Source: Singulisphaera sp. GP187
Lineage (GTDB): Bacteria; Planctomycetota; Planctomycetia; Isosphaerales; Isosphaeraceae
Direction: 5' to 3'
Length of the DNA stretch: 64,000 bases
Assembly: GCF_900129635.1 (NCBI RefSeq)
Contig: NZ_FSRB01000001.1
Span: 1,279,501-1,343,500, forward strand
The notes under the pieces are model-generated. The model made no database searches, was not told the origin of the DNA, and saw only the letters and a program-made list of their open reading frames with translations. Below are positions 30,052-39,296 of the stretch, one piece after another. Numbering within the stretch: the first letter of the stretch is position 1; every line of letters begins with the position of its first letter. The position numbers and the translations under genes were made by a program.

Positions 30052-31599
30052 TCAGTGCTCGATGCCGACCGCCAACTCGACGTTCTCAAGGTTCGACTCA
30101 TCCGACGATTTGTTCCCCTGAGCGACGGCACGCCCGCCCCGGAGACCGAACGAACAGAGGCAGGCGAGCACGGCCATGGCGAACATCTGGAGAAAGACGT
30201 CGCGCAGCGACCGCCCGAGTGCGTCCTGGACGGCCGCCAGTTGCGGAGCGGTGAGGAGCTTGTGGGTCTCCGGCCGAAGCGCGGCGGCGATGTCGATCCC
30301 GACCGCGTTGGAGGCCGCCAGCCGGTGGGCCAGCATCAAGCCGAGCGTTGCTCCCAACACCCCGACCCCAAGCGCTCCCCCCATCGTTCGGAAGAACGTC
30401 ACGGCGCCGGTGGCTACCCCGCGCCGGCCCCATTTGACCTCGCTCTGCACACTCAAGATGTAGCTCAACGAGGCGGGCCCCATCCCCATCCCAATGATGA
30501 CCATCCCGGCCAGGAAAAAAGGGCCGGAATCGGCGGGCCGGGCCGCGCCCACCACCAGGCCGAGGACCCCGGTGGCAATCAGGAGCGAGCCGACCACTGC
30601 CGTCCGCCGGAACCCGAGCCGCACCACGACTTTCGCCGCGACCGCCACGCTGATCGACCACGAGAGGAAGAGCGGCGTGATCATCTTCCCGGCCGAAGTC
30701 GCCGAGCCGCCGCGAACCCCCTGCATGAACAAGGGGATGTAGGTGTCGATCCCGAACAGCAAGGCGCCGATCAGGAAGCTCCCGACGATCGCGGAGCCGA
30801 TATGCGGGGAGAGCACCAGGTCGAGCGGCAGGACCGGGTCGACCGCCACCCGCTCTTGTCGCACGAAGAGCGCCAGCATGACGGCTGACATGGCCAGCAA
30901 GCCGATCGTTCCGCTCCGAGAGATCTCGCTCCCCCCCAACACTCCCATCAGGAGCAGGAACGAGCCGATCGCCAGCAAGGTCGCTCCTCCCCAGTCGATC
31001 GGGGCGACGCTCTTGCGCTCGACGGTTTCATGGACGTAGCGCATCAGGATCCAGGCCGAGATCAGCCCGAAGGGCACGGTCACGAAGAAAACCCATCGCC
31101 ACGAGAGCTGGTCGGTCAGAATCCCCCCCAAAGCCGGGCCGATCAGGCTCGACCCTCCCCAGACGGCGCTGAACAGTCCTTGAACCTTGGCCCGCTCCTG
31201 GAGCGTGAACAGGTCACCGAGCATGGTCAGGACGATGGGGCCGAGCGCACCGGCGCCCAGTCCTTGAATCACCCGCATCGCGATCAGGCCGGGCATGCTC
31301 TGGGCCATTCCGGAGAGCATCGAACCGAGTGCAAATAATCCCAAGCCAAACAGGAGAATGCGTTTGCGTCCGAAGATATCGGCCAGCTTCCCATAGATCG
31401 GGGTCGAGACGGTGGCGGCAAGCAAGTAGGCCGAGAAGACCCAAGGATAGATGTCGAGTCCTTTCAACTGCGCGATGATGCTCGGCATCGCGGTCGAGAC
31501 CACGGTCTGCTCCAGGGCCGCGACCGCCATCGCCAGCAAGAGCGCCAGCGTGACCATGGCCCGACCGGGCATCGTGGCCTCGTTTTCCTCCACCGACAT
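30052..31599 (-). CDS. MFS multidrug exporter, DHA2 (EmrB/QacA-type) family
   Basis: Start at ATG 31599 (GGGGAG 8 bp upstream); 515 residues with about 14 membrane segments, the DHA2 size. Diagnostic motifs: LEQTVVSTAMPSI (the L-D-x-T-V-V-x-x-A-L-P motif of TM1, with Glu in the Asp place), GKLADIFGRKRILLFGLGLF (motif A, loop 2-3), RVIQGLGAGALGP (motif B), GPALGGILTDQLSWRWVFFVTVPFG (motif C region). It would export drugs or amphiphiles by proton antiport. No TetR-type regulator or membrane-fusion partner is next to it. Confidence 0.94.
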   Translation of the reverse strand: MSVEENEATMPGRAMVTLALLLAMAVAALEQTVVSTAMPSIIAQLKGLDIYPWVFSAYLLAATVSTPIYGKLADIFGRKRILLFGLGLFALGSMLSGMAQSMPGLIAMRVIQGLGAGALGPIVLTMLGDLFTLQERAKVQGLFSAVWGGSSLIGPALGGILTDQLSWRWVFFVTVPFGLISAWILMRYVHETVERKSVAPIDWGGATLLAIGSFLLLMGVLGGSEISRSGTIGLLAMSAVMLALFVRQERVAVDPVLPLDLVLSPHIGSAIVGSFLIGALLFGIDTYIPLFMQGVRGGSATSAGKMITPLFLSWSISVAVAAKVVVRLGFRRTAVVGSLLIATGVLGLVVGAARPADSGPFFLAGMVIIGMGMGPASLSYILSVQSEVKWGRRGVATGAVTFFRTMGGALGVGVLGATLGLMLAHRLAASNAVGIDIAAALRPETHKLLTAPQLAAVQDALGRSLRDVFLQMFAMAVLACLCSFGLRGGRAVAQGNKSSDESNLENVELAVGIEH

Positions 31600-32443
31600 T
31601 GATCCGCTCCCCGTTGATGTTGAAATCGGTAAAATCGGCCCAGCAGGGCGGATACCGACTATTCTATCGAGCCCGCCAAGCTCTCGGCTGTCTTTGAGCG
31701 GGTGCTCCCAGTCCTGACCCGACACATCCCGACTGCGCGGAGTTCGATCCGAGTGATCGCGCGGCGGCCACGAAGCCGATTTGCGAACCCCCCATCCCTG
31801 GGGCAAAACCCCCATTTTGTTTTCGATCGCTGGGCTGGGAGAGTGGCCAGCGGGCTCGCTGAATCCTCATTCCGCGAACGGCGTGGCTGACGTGAAACCT
31901 TTCCATAACGATCAAAACCTTCCAGTCGGTCTTGGGGGCTGTCAGGGCGAACCCCGTCAACCAGGAAGCCGGGTGGTACGAGACCCGATTGCGGCCCGTT
32001 GACGCCGCCTCAAGGACGGTTTTCGCCAGTTCCGGACGTGGGCAAATCTCAAGGGCGATCGCGGGGAGCGATGATTCGAGAGGATAGAACGAAAGTTAGG
32101 CATCATATCTGCGAGTAGCCAAGTTAGGGGGAGGGTTTGGGGGCTCCCATAAGCTTTTTTGTCGATCGAAGATCCAGGGCTGCCGTGAACAATTCTACTC
32201 AAGAGTGAAGCCGTGCGTGCAAAGACGCAGTAAATGCTCCTTCAATGCGGTTTTGAAGTACTCATTTTATCCGATCGTTTCGCGTGGATGACGACGCGGG
32301 TGACTGGCATTGGGAGAATCTGCTGATTTACGGAGTGAATCGCCGCTTCGCGACTTGCACGACCGGTTCGCGTTGCGTAAGTTTATAGTCAGTTCCCCCC
32401 TTCTCGTTTTCATTCTTACACACGATTTGGAGAATAGGCGTTT

Positions 32444-33538
32444 ATGCGAATCCGTCGATCCGGTTTCACATTGATTGAGCTGCTGGTGGTGATTGCCATC
32501 ATTGCGGTGCTGATTGCCTTGCTCCTCCCCGCGGTCCAGGCGGCCCGCGAGGCAGCTCGTCGTTCTCAGTGCACGAACAATCTCAAGCAGATTGGGCTGG
32601 CGATGCACAACTACGAGTCGGCCCAGGGCGGGCTGCCGTGGAATCAGGCGTGCGGTGCGCCGTTCCCCAAGATCGCGATCCCAGGACCGAGCTATCCCAA
32701 TTCCGCGACGCCCGCCAATGGTTTTGGTGCCCTTGCCTTGATGCTCCCGTTTATGGAGCAACAGGCGGCCGCCAATGCGATCAACTTCAGCTTTGGGCTT
32801 GCCTTTGGTGGTGGTCCCACCAGTCCTCCTCCCCTCGACCCGTGCCAGTTCACGGCGATCACCACAACAATCTCCTCGTTCGTCTGTCCGAGCGACGGTA
32901 AGGGGATGGGCCGCAACAACTACATGGCCTCGAACGGCACAAACTACGACTGGCACTCGCGGGCGTCGGGCGCGGGGGTCTTCGGACGTCCTGACGACGA
33001 CTATGGTGGACCGTCCGGTTTCGGCTTCAAGGGGACACTTGCCGGGATCACCGACGGCACCTCGAACACCATCGCCTTCGCCGAACGGAGTCGTGGAGAC
33101 GGGGATAATCTTATGAAGAGCCCGAGCGACATTTATACCCCCGTGTCGATCACCGGTTTCAAGAACTACGTTCTCCAAACTCCCGAGGATCAGGCGTATC
33201 TCACCGGTACGGCGATTCCGGCCTGTGTGGCCGCCGCGCAGTCCTCACCCTCCAGCAGTTGGAACTATGGCGGTTATCTTTGGGCGTCGGGTAACTACAA
33301 TCAGTCGACATTCAACTTTGTGCTCACACCCAACAGCAAGACACCTGACTGCTCACCTTATGCGGGGTCTGGGGTGGCTTACGGTTTCATCACCCCGCGA
33401 AGCTACCATTCCGGTGGTGTGCAGGTCGCCATGGCTGACGGTTCGGTCCGATTCGTGAAGGACTCGATCTCACCGACGACTTGGTACTCCCTCGGGACCC
33501 GGGGTGGGGGCGAAATCGTTAGCTCCGATAGTTTCTGA
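32444..33538 (+). CDS. DUF1559 protein with prepilin-type N-terminus (copy 1)
   Basis: A 364-residue protein. It opens with a type IV prepilin/pseudopilin leader: basic RIRRSG, cleavage before [22 protein letters not shown] (Gly-Phe junction, Glu+5), then [24 protein letters not shown], the standard DUF1559 entry. The globular part has [33 protein letters not shown] and the C-terminal [35 protein letters not shown], all typical of the planctomycete family. These are exported and assembled or anchored by pseudopilin machinery; role unknown, and copy number per genome is high. GGAGA precedes the ATG. Copy 2 lies 2510 bp downstream; the two proteins are closely similar throughout. Confidence 0.95.
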   Translation: MRIRRSGFTLIELLVVIAIIAVLIALLLPAVQAAREAARRSQCTNNLKQIGLAMHNYESAQGGLPWNQACGAPFPKIAIPGPSYPNSATPANGFGALALMLPFMEQQAAANAINFSFGLAFGGGPTSPPPLDPCQFTAITTTISSFVCPSDGKGMGRNNYMASNGTNYDWHSRASGAGVFGRPDDDYGGPSGFGFKGTLAGITDGTSNTIAFAERSRGDGDNLMKSPSDIYTPVSITGFKNYVLQTPEDQAYLTGTAIPACVAAAQSSPSSSWNYGGYLWASGNYNQSTFNFVLTPNSKTPDCSPYAGSGVAYGFITPRSYHSGGVQVAMADGSVRFVKDSISPTTWYSLGTRGGGEIVSSDSF

Positions 33539-33741
33539 ACAACGAGCGCGATTGTCGTACGGGTGGATCGCCGACGAAGCAATCTGCGATGGCTGGGGCC
33601 GTACTCGCCGCCAGCCTTCTCGTCCTCACACCGGGCTCCGAGTCCAACTACCAACCGTCTCGAAGTGAGTAAGTCGAGGGTCAATCGCTCTCGATTAACC
33701 GGGGAGGGGAACCTCCCGCAATTTGGATTCGGAAACGACTC

Positions 33742-33793
33742 ACAAGGGCCGGCGTCTCGCATTCTCCGCGAGACGCCGGCCCTTGTTGTTTTG
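33742..33793 (+). terminator. Terminator of DUF1559 copy 1
   Basis: A perfect 19-bp stem (33742-33760 with 33768-33786), 7-nt loop, then GTTTTG. The position matches the terminator of copy 2. Confidence 0.85.
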
Positions 33794-34953
33794 AGAAGAG
33801 CCCTTGACGGAAACGGCTCCTCCGATTGGTCGAGGCAGGCCGCGGAAGCCTCGAGCGATTGGGCGGAACTTGATGGTCTCGAACTCCGTTGACGCGCTCG
33901 CTGGACTCTCAAAAAATGAGCCGGACTAAAGGAAGGGGAGAAAGTGGGACCGAATCAATCTAACCCGACTGTTCCCCGACTCAGACCATTTCAAGTAATA
34001 TTCTGCGCATAACATTATGCCAATACAAAACCGTTCAAGGATGAGCTTTTCAGGCTGTGTGGATTTAATAAAGTCAAGACTTATTATCGTGAAAGCGGCT
34101 AGGAGTTTTGTTGATATCAATAAAAAATTGTTTGCAGACACGAAATTCCCGTGGGCGGGTTGACTACGCCAGGCGAAGCGACCGTGTGTCCAACCCCACA
34201 GTAGACCGTGGCAAGCATTTGCTTATCGATTTATCAGTAGAGTTTGCAATAATTTGTAGAGTGCATTCCTCCTGCCCGCCAAGTTCGGCGAGGACTTCAC
34301 GCGGGTGCTCCTCCCGTCCTGGCTCGACGGATCACGACCACGCGGAGTTCGATCCGCTTCGCATGAGCCGTGTGGTTGGCGGAAAATCTTTCAATAACGA
34401 TCAGAACCTTTCAGGAATGAGCGATTTTCTTACGGGGTGAACCCCGTGAACGCGTGAGGCGAGCGGTTCGTGACCGTGATTCGGACCTCTGCGAACGCCA
34501 GACAACCGGGTGTCGAGGACGGCCTTCGCCATCTGGAATGTGGGCAACCCAAAGGTCGGCGGCTTGGGGCCATCAGGCGGGTGAGCCAAGCCAAGGTTGG
34601 GCGTTAGCTCCGCGCGGCGCACTGTGGTCGAGAAGAATTTGGCTTTTTCTAGGTTTTTTTAGTCGATCTGAGCTCCAGAGCCGTGGTGAGCGATCCTCCG
34701 CGAGTGTGAAGCCATGCGTGCAAAGACGCAGTGAATGCTGCTTCAATGTGATTTTGAAATCCTAATCATTTCGGTGTTTTGAGGGTTTCCCCTCGATGTC
34801 GAGGCAGGATGACCGGCCTTGGGCGAATTTGGTGATTTTTGGAGTGATTATTCACTTCGCGACTTGCACGACGGGTTCGCGTTGCGTAAGTTTAAAGTCA
34901 GTCCCCCCTTTCTTGTTTTCATTCCTTATGCACGTTTCGGAGAAGAGGCGCTC

Positions 34954-36027
34954 ATGCGAACCCGTCGATCCGGTTTCACATTGATTGAGCTGCTGGTGGT
35001 GATTGCCATCATCGCAGTGCTGATTGCCTTGCTCCTCCCCGCGGTCCAGGCGGCCCGCGAGGCAGCCCGTCGTTCCCAGTGCACCAACAACCTCAAGCAA
35101 ATTGGGTTGGCGATGCACAACTACGAATCCACTCAGAGTGGCTTGCCTTGGAATCAGGCTTGCGGTCGTGTGTACCCCACGGCGACGGGGGCGGGATCAC
35201 CTGTCAATGGCTTTGGTGCCTTGGCGTTGATGCTTCCCTATATGGAGCAAATGGCGGTCTCCAATTCGCTCAATTTCAGCTTTGGGCTTGCCTTCGGTGG
35301 CGATTCCAATACGGCCCCGCCACTCGACCCGATCCAGTTCACGGCGATCAAATCAACGATTGCTTCGCTGATTTGCCCGAGCGATGGCAAGGGTTTAGGC
35401 CGCAACAACTACATGGCCTCGAACGGGACGAACTACGATTGGCATTCGCGGGCCTCGGGAGCCGGTGTGTTCGGTCGGCCTGACGATGACAACGGAAATG
35501 CCGCGGGTACTGGCTTTCAGGGAAGGCTTTCCGGAATCACCGACGGCACCTCGAACACCATCGCCTTCGCCGAACGGAGCCGAGGGGACGGCGACAAGAA
35601 CATGAAGAGCCCGAGCGATATCTATACTCCAGTATCGATCACTGGATTCCCGAACTATGTTCTCCAACTGCCAGGTGACCAGGCCTATCTCACGGGTACG
35701 GCCATTCCGACCTGCACGAGCAGTGCCAATTCCGCGCCCACCAGCAGCTGGAACTACGGGGGGTATTTCTGGGCGTCCGGCAACTACAATCAGTCGACGT
35801 TCAACTTCGTGCTCACTCCCAACAGCAAGACTCCCGACTGTTCGCCTTGGGCGGGATATGCGGGTGGCTACGGTTTCATGACTCCGCGGAGCTACCATTC
35901 CGGCGGCGTTCAGGTCTGCCTGGCCGACGGTTCGGTCCGGTTCATCAAGGATTCGATCGCGCCCGTGACCTGGTATGCGCTTGGGACCCGGGGCGGTGGC
36001 GAAGTGATCAGTTCCGACAGTTTCTGA
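34954..36027 (+). CDS. DUF1559 protein with prepilin-type N-terminus (copy 2)
   Basis: Start at ATG 34954, giving the leader RTRRSG then [20 protein letters not shown]; the frame is open further upstream, but that part lies in the duplicated non-coding leader. The protein has 357 residues. It parallels copy 1 block by block ([99 protein letters not shown]). It differs mainly in a short Pro/Gly loop near residue 60 and in scattered substitutions, so the copies are old enough to have diverged but were not scrambled. Function unknown, exported. Confidence 0.95.
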   Translation: MRTRRSGFTLIELLVVIAIIAVLIALLLPAVQAAREAARRSQCTNNLKQIGLAMHNYESTQSGLPWNQACGRVYPTATGAGSPVNGFGALALMLPYMEQMAVSNSLNFSFGLAFGGDSNTAPPLDPIQFTAIKSTIASLICPSDGKGLGRNNYMASNGTNYDWHSRASGAGVFGRPDDDNGNAAGTGFQGRLSGITDGTSNTIAFAERSRGDGDKNMKSPSDIYTPVSITGFPNYVLQLPGDQAYLTGTAIPTCTSSANSAPTSSWNYGGYFWASGNYNQSTFNFVLTPNSKTPDCSPWAGYAGGYGFMTPRSYHSGGVQVCLADGSVRFIKDSIAPVTWYALGTRGGGEVISSDSF

Positions 36028-36077
36028 TTGAGCATTGCGAATCGGGGGCAACCTCCCGCGATTCCGAAGCGCAAACC

Positions 36078-36126
36078 CATGGCCGACGGCTCGCGATTGA
36101 CGCGAGTCGCCGGCCATGATTGTTTT
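36078..36126 (+). terminator. Terminator of DUF1559 copy 2
   Basis: An 18-bp stem with one mismatch and one G-U pair (36078-36095 with 36101-36118), 5-nt loop, followed by ATTGTTTTG. Confidence 0.8.
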
Positions 36127-36182
36127 GAGGAGAAGTGTTGGCGGAAAACCTCTCCTCAGACCTGTCGCGACGAGGCCGTGAG

Positions 36183-36374
36183 TTATTTGGGCTTCCCCAT
36201 GTTCTTCATGGCTTCTTTGAGCTGGTCGTCAGCCTTCTTCAAATCCTCCGCCGTGGCGGGCTTTTCGGGCGGGAGATTTCCCTCGGGCGGCGTGCCACTG
36301 CAACCAATGCCTGAGGTCAAGCTGACCACGGCCGTCAGAACGAAACAGAGCCGCAAAATGTCTCGAACCTTCAT
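36183..36374 (-). CDS. Small predicted lipoprotein
   Basis: Start at ATG 36374 with GAGGA ~8 bp upstream; 63 residues. The signal peptide (ILRLCFVLTAVVSLTSGIG) ends at a Cys in GIGC, then a short Pro-rich and Lys/Glu-rich tail (GTPPEGNLPPEKPATAEDLKKADDQLKEAMKN). Small Pro-rich lipoproteins next to DUF1559 genes are common in planctomycetes; here it is convergent with copy 2. The mature part looks partly disordered and partly helical. Function unknown. Confidence 0.75.
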   Translation of the reverse strand: MKVRDILRLCFVLTAVVSLTSGIGCSGTPPEGNLPPEKPATAEDLKKADDQLKEAMKNMGKPK

Positions 36375-36761
36375 GGACACGTCCTCGTTGAAAGAATTGT
36401 TTTGAGTTCAGCACTTCGCTCGCCAAGCCGAGATCGTGCGGGCCTCAAAGAGAAGAGCGAAAGCCTTGAGCGTTTTGGCAGAATTCAACGGTATCGAAAT
36501 CCGCTGACGCTCGCGCTGGGCTCTGAAAAAATGAGCCGGACTGGAAGAGGAGGCGGGACGACTGAATGAAGTCCGGCGATTCCCCTACGCAGTCCATCCC
36601 AAGCAACATTCTACGTAGGCCTCATGCCTGCCGCAACGCCGTTCGCGGTTGGACTTTTCATTGCGTTGAACTTGAGAAGCGACATGACTTGATTCTGCGA
36701 AAATATCGCTGATATCAGTGAAGTGTGCAGGCGATTTTATTGATGATTTGTCAAGGGGGAC

Positions 36762-36802
36762 GGCTTCAGCCTGTCGTTGCTCGAGGTGGCACGGCTGAAG
36801 CC
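36762..36802. repeat. 10-bp inverted repeat
   Basis: GGCTTCAGCC and GGCTGAAGCC flank 21 nt, just past the end of duplication unit 2 and 87 bp beyond the end of the convergent enolase-family gene. It may act as a terminator or be a dispersed palindromic repeat; no T-run. Confidence 0.45.
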
Positions 36803-36888
36803 CACCCGGTAAATCAAGACGAAGTTGGTGGAACTTTCCCACTCTGTAAGAGAAATGATATGCCGATGATTCTGGAGATTTCCGAAAG

Positions 36889-38310
36889 CTACCCAATCCA
36901 ACGGCTCTCCGCGGCTGGGGCGGGCAATTCTCGAGGAATCGACTCGAGCCGATAGCCGAATCCGGGACCGCCCAAGGTCGAGAGGTCGAGCAGCCCACTG
37001 CGACGTCGATAGAGGCCGGGATGAACTTCGGACTCGGGCAGAGAGGCCTCGGGGTAGTACTGCATGCCGTTCGTCTCGACGCCCATGATCGTCCCGGCGT
37101 GAGCCGCGAGCAGGACGTGGGGCACTTGAGCCAGCATCGGATTGCTCAGGTCTTGGACCATCAAGGTCATTCCGTGGGCACGCGCCCAGCAGAGGCTGAG
37201 CAAAGCGCCGGTCTGCGTCTTGCAGGTCTTCAGGGCGACCCCGGTCCAGCCCAGGGCTCGGCCGAGCCGGATCAGATGCCAGTCATGTGCGCTCTCGTCC
37301 ATGAACAACGGTTTCCGCGCCGAGACGCTGTGCACGTCGATCCGATGGGTTTCGAGCTCGTAGGGAAATGGCTGCTCGACATAGAGGATCATCCCGTAAA
37401 GTCGCGGATGTTCCTGAACCAATTGGTCGAGAATCCGGTTCACGTAACTCGGATCATGAACGGTACAATTGAAGTCGGCGGTGAGCCAATCCACCGCTTC
37501 GTTGACCGCGATCTGGCCGACCTTGACCAGCCGGTCATAGTCCCACGCGTAGTCGTCGCCCCGCAGCTTGACCTTGAGGCAATTCAGACCGTCGCGCTCG
37601 ATCCAGTCGCGCAAGAGCACGGGATAGCCGTCGTCGGGCTCCTCGCCGGTCAACTCCGACGGGTCCAACGGGTCTTTTCCGCCGACGAGGTGCCACGCCG
37701 GCAGCGTCTTCGCCGGGGGGGACGCGAAGAAGTCCTCGGGATATTTCCCCACGAAGGAAACGTCAGTCCCCTGGGCGGGAGTCAGGTAGTGCGCGAGGTC
37801 GTGATTCATGAACGACGGATTGTAGGTCTGGTAAGTCGGCACGCCATGCAGGACGCCGTAGGCGTCATGAAGCGCCAGGTCGAACGCCGAGCAGCAGACC
37901 AGGGCCGCCAGCCAGGGCATCGGCTCGGCGTCCACTCCCCGTTCCGCGTTGATCGCCTCGAGCAGGCCCGGCAACACCTGCTCCTGGAACGCATGGCCGA
38001 CTTCGACCGGGTGGCCCGCCTTCTCGAAGCAGATCCAGGCATCGACCAGCAATACGGTGAACCGCTTCAAGGCCGCATGCCTGACCTCGTAGGAAAGCGT
38101 ACTGGGCCAAACCCACTGGACGCTGAGCGGCGTCTCTCCCCAGCCAACGGCCTCGCGGCCCTGCGCGTCGCGGACCGTCAGGCGAACGCGAGCGCAGGTG
38201 ACTTCGGTCGTGATCTCGGGACCGAACTTCAGGGGAACCCGCGTTTTGATCGGTAGGAAATAAAGCGATGCGGCGACCGGTCGGACGTCGAGTTCGTGAG
38301 TCGGAGGCAT
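36889..38310 (-). CDS. Enolase-superfamily enzyme (mandelate racemase/muconate lactonizing type)
   Basis: A 473-residue protein of the enolase superfamily. The N-terminal capping domain covers ~1-160 (RVPLKFGPEITTEVTCARV, GWGETPLSVQW). The barrel carries the expected catalytic set: LKVKLRGDDYAWDYDR with the K-x-K base, metal ligands Asp in LTADFNC and Glu in YVEQPFPYE, a third acidic ligand in FMDESAHDW, and the second-side Lys in LKTCKTQTG. It abstracts a proton alpha to a carboxylate; whether it racemises, dehydrates or lactonises cannot be decided. An insertion around 190-235 (FVGKYPEDFFASPPAKTLPAWH) makes it longer than usual (~370-400). No neighbouring sugar-acid genes help assign a substrate. 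Confidence 0.88.
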   Translation of the reverse strand: MPPTHELDVRPVAASLYFLPIKTRVPLKFGPEITTEVTCARVRLTVRDAQGREAVGWGETPLSVQWVWPSTLSYEVRHAALKRFTVLLVDAWICFEKAGHPVEVGHAFQEQVLPGLLEAINAERGVDAEPMPWLAALVCCSAFDLALHDAYGVLHGVPTYQTYNPSFMNHDLAHYLTPAQGTDVSFVGKYPEDFFASPPAKTLPAWHLVGGKDPLDPSELTGEEPDDGYPVLLRDWIERDGLNCLKVKLRGDDYAWDYDRLVKVGQIAVNEAVDWLTADFNCTVHDPSYVNRILDQLVQEHPRLYGMILYVEQPFPYELETHRIDVHSVSARKPLFMDESAHDWHLIRLGRALGWTGVALKTCKTQTGALLSLCWARAHGMTLMVQDLSNPMLAQVPHVLLAAHAGTIMGVETNGMQYYPEASLPESEVHPGLYRRRSGLLDLSTLGGPGFGYRLESIPRELPAPAAESRWIG

Positions 38311-38664
38311 GGCTAACCCTCTTCATTGGTTCAAATTCGCATGAAATCAGACGAGAACACGAGGGGCGTCATCAACCGTGGGCGCGAACGCCACCTCAAA
38401 GCGGATGACGGCCATCAGGCCTTTTTGATTGGGAAGTCGTTTGTTGTTACTGACGACTCCCCCCCTGATTTGGGAGCAATCCCTGGTGGGTCGAGCTCAC
38501 TTGTCGCCACGATCTCGAGGCGCTTCGTGCTGAAGCCTCTAACCTATAACGTCGGACGCGGTCGCTCCAGGTTTATCCAGAACAGAGCAGAGAGCCGCGA
38601 ACGCGACAATATGTTTCGCGGGTTGATTGCAGCCCTTCGGGACTGCAAAATGTGTGCACTCCTT
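38311..38664. other. Intergenic region, no gene seen
   Basis: Frames here lack protein-like sequence. It should contain the promoter of the enolase-family gene. Confidence 0.5.
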
Positions 38665-38760
38665 GAGTCTGTCGCAAGGAAACCGGGCCGTCTGTCAGCC
38701 CCGGAGGCTTAAATTCGTGGGAGAAACTCGTTCCCACGCACCGCGTGGAAACGAGATCCC
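38665..38760 (+). repeat. Dispersed 96-bp repeat, copy B
   Basis: Begins GAGTCTGTCGCAAGGAAACC and ends with a hairpin (GTTCCCACGC, CCGCGTGGAAAC). It matches the reverse complement of 23955-24050 along its whole length with scattered differences. Non-coding. Confidence 0.75.
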
Positions 38761-38849
38761 GGTCTCCTTGTTGCAGTCTTCACGACTTTTCTGATTTGCA
38801 ATGAAATACAACGACCCGCCATCGAGCTAAGAATCCCCCCTCGTTCCCA

Positions 38850-39028
38850 CGGTCCTCCGCTATGCCTTACCCACAAGTCGTAAGTTGTTAGCAATCCGGA
38901 GGTTACGGAAGGGGGCTGTGGCCCGAGCTGGATGCCACAACTGGAGGACTCTCAGGCACTTGCGCCGATCACCCTCGCTGGACACCGGGCCAGACCCCCA
39001 CTTGTGGGTAAGGCATAGCGGTCCTCCG
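38850..39028. mobile_element. 159-bp MITE-like element with 19-bp terminal inverted repeats and 10-bp target duplication
   Basis: The element runs 38860-39018. Its ends CTATGCCTTACCCACAAGT and the exact complement at 39000-39018 are perfect 19-bp inverted repeats. It is flanked by direct repeats CGGTCCTCCG (38850-38859 and 39019-39028). Removing the element and one repeat restores a palindrome (TTCCCACGGTCCTCCGTGGGAA without the gap, 22 nt, given here as TTCCCACGG + TCCT + CCGTGGGAA), the expected empty site. It has no coding capacity and would depend on a transposase elsewhere. Confidence 0.82.
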
Positions 39029-39130
39029 TGGGAATGCTGTCCCCGACGCTCCGCGTCGTCTGGCCCTCGCAAGCCGAGGACGCAGAGCATCCCAGACTGC
39101 ATTCCCACGGGGGCCGTGGGAACGAGTCGC
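39029..39130. repeat. Palindromic GC-rich repeat patch
   Basis: Repeated GTGGGAA/TTCCCAC arms: CCGTGGGAATGC at 39026-39037 pairs with GCATTCCCACGG at 39099-39110, followed by a second small hairpin CCCACGG/CCGTGGG. It belongs to the same repeat type as copies A and B. The remaining 39131-39296 shows no gene. Confidence 0.6.
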
Positions 39131-39296
39131 GAGAGGCTTCCTTTCCTGGCCCTGGATTAGGTCGTTGATTAAGTACGCGGGCGTGTGTGCAATCCCGACG
39201 TGGGCGATTCGAGGGGCAAGCCGCTGGATGCGGTGGCAGGTGTTCGCCCCCACCGGCGGCTCGTCGCGCCGGGGGGGCGTTCGCGTCGGCCATTCT

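Larger units (their letters stand above)
31690..34140 (+). repeat. Tandem duplication, unit 1 (DUF1559 gene with flanks)
   Basis: Compared with unit 2 (about 34270-36735), similarity is traceable upstream of the gene, through the gene, the terminator and ~350 bp of downstream non-coding DNA. Matching landmarks include a 27-bp block at 32205-32231 (one mismatch with 34706-34732) and a 40-bp block at 32346-32385 (one mismatch with 34855-34894), ~98 bp before both start codons. Boundaries are approximate. The non-coding 31600-32443 and 33794-34260 hold nothing else I can name. Confidence 0.75.
34270..36735 (+). repeat. Tandem duplication, unit 2
   Basis: Second copy of the unit described at 31690-34140. 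It differs by carrying a lipoprotein gene on the opposite strand (36183-36374) between terminator and tail; the matching position in unit 1 has no such gene. A shared landmark near the end is AAAAAATGAGCCGGACT, present after both genes. Non-coding parts 34270-34953 and 36420-36735 hold nothing else I can name. Confidence 0.72.

Noticed and set aside
38326..38712. 128-codon frame in the repeat patch
   Set aside because: It runs through the dispersed repeat, has no ribosome site and no protein-like sequence.
38850..39130. CRISPR-like repeats in the 39-kb patch
   Set aside because: Repeats are palindromic arms of irregular spacing, not direct repeats with uniform spacers; no cas genes.
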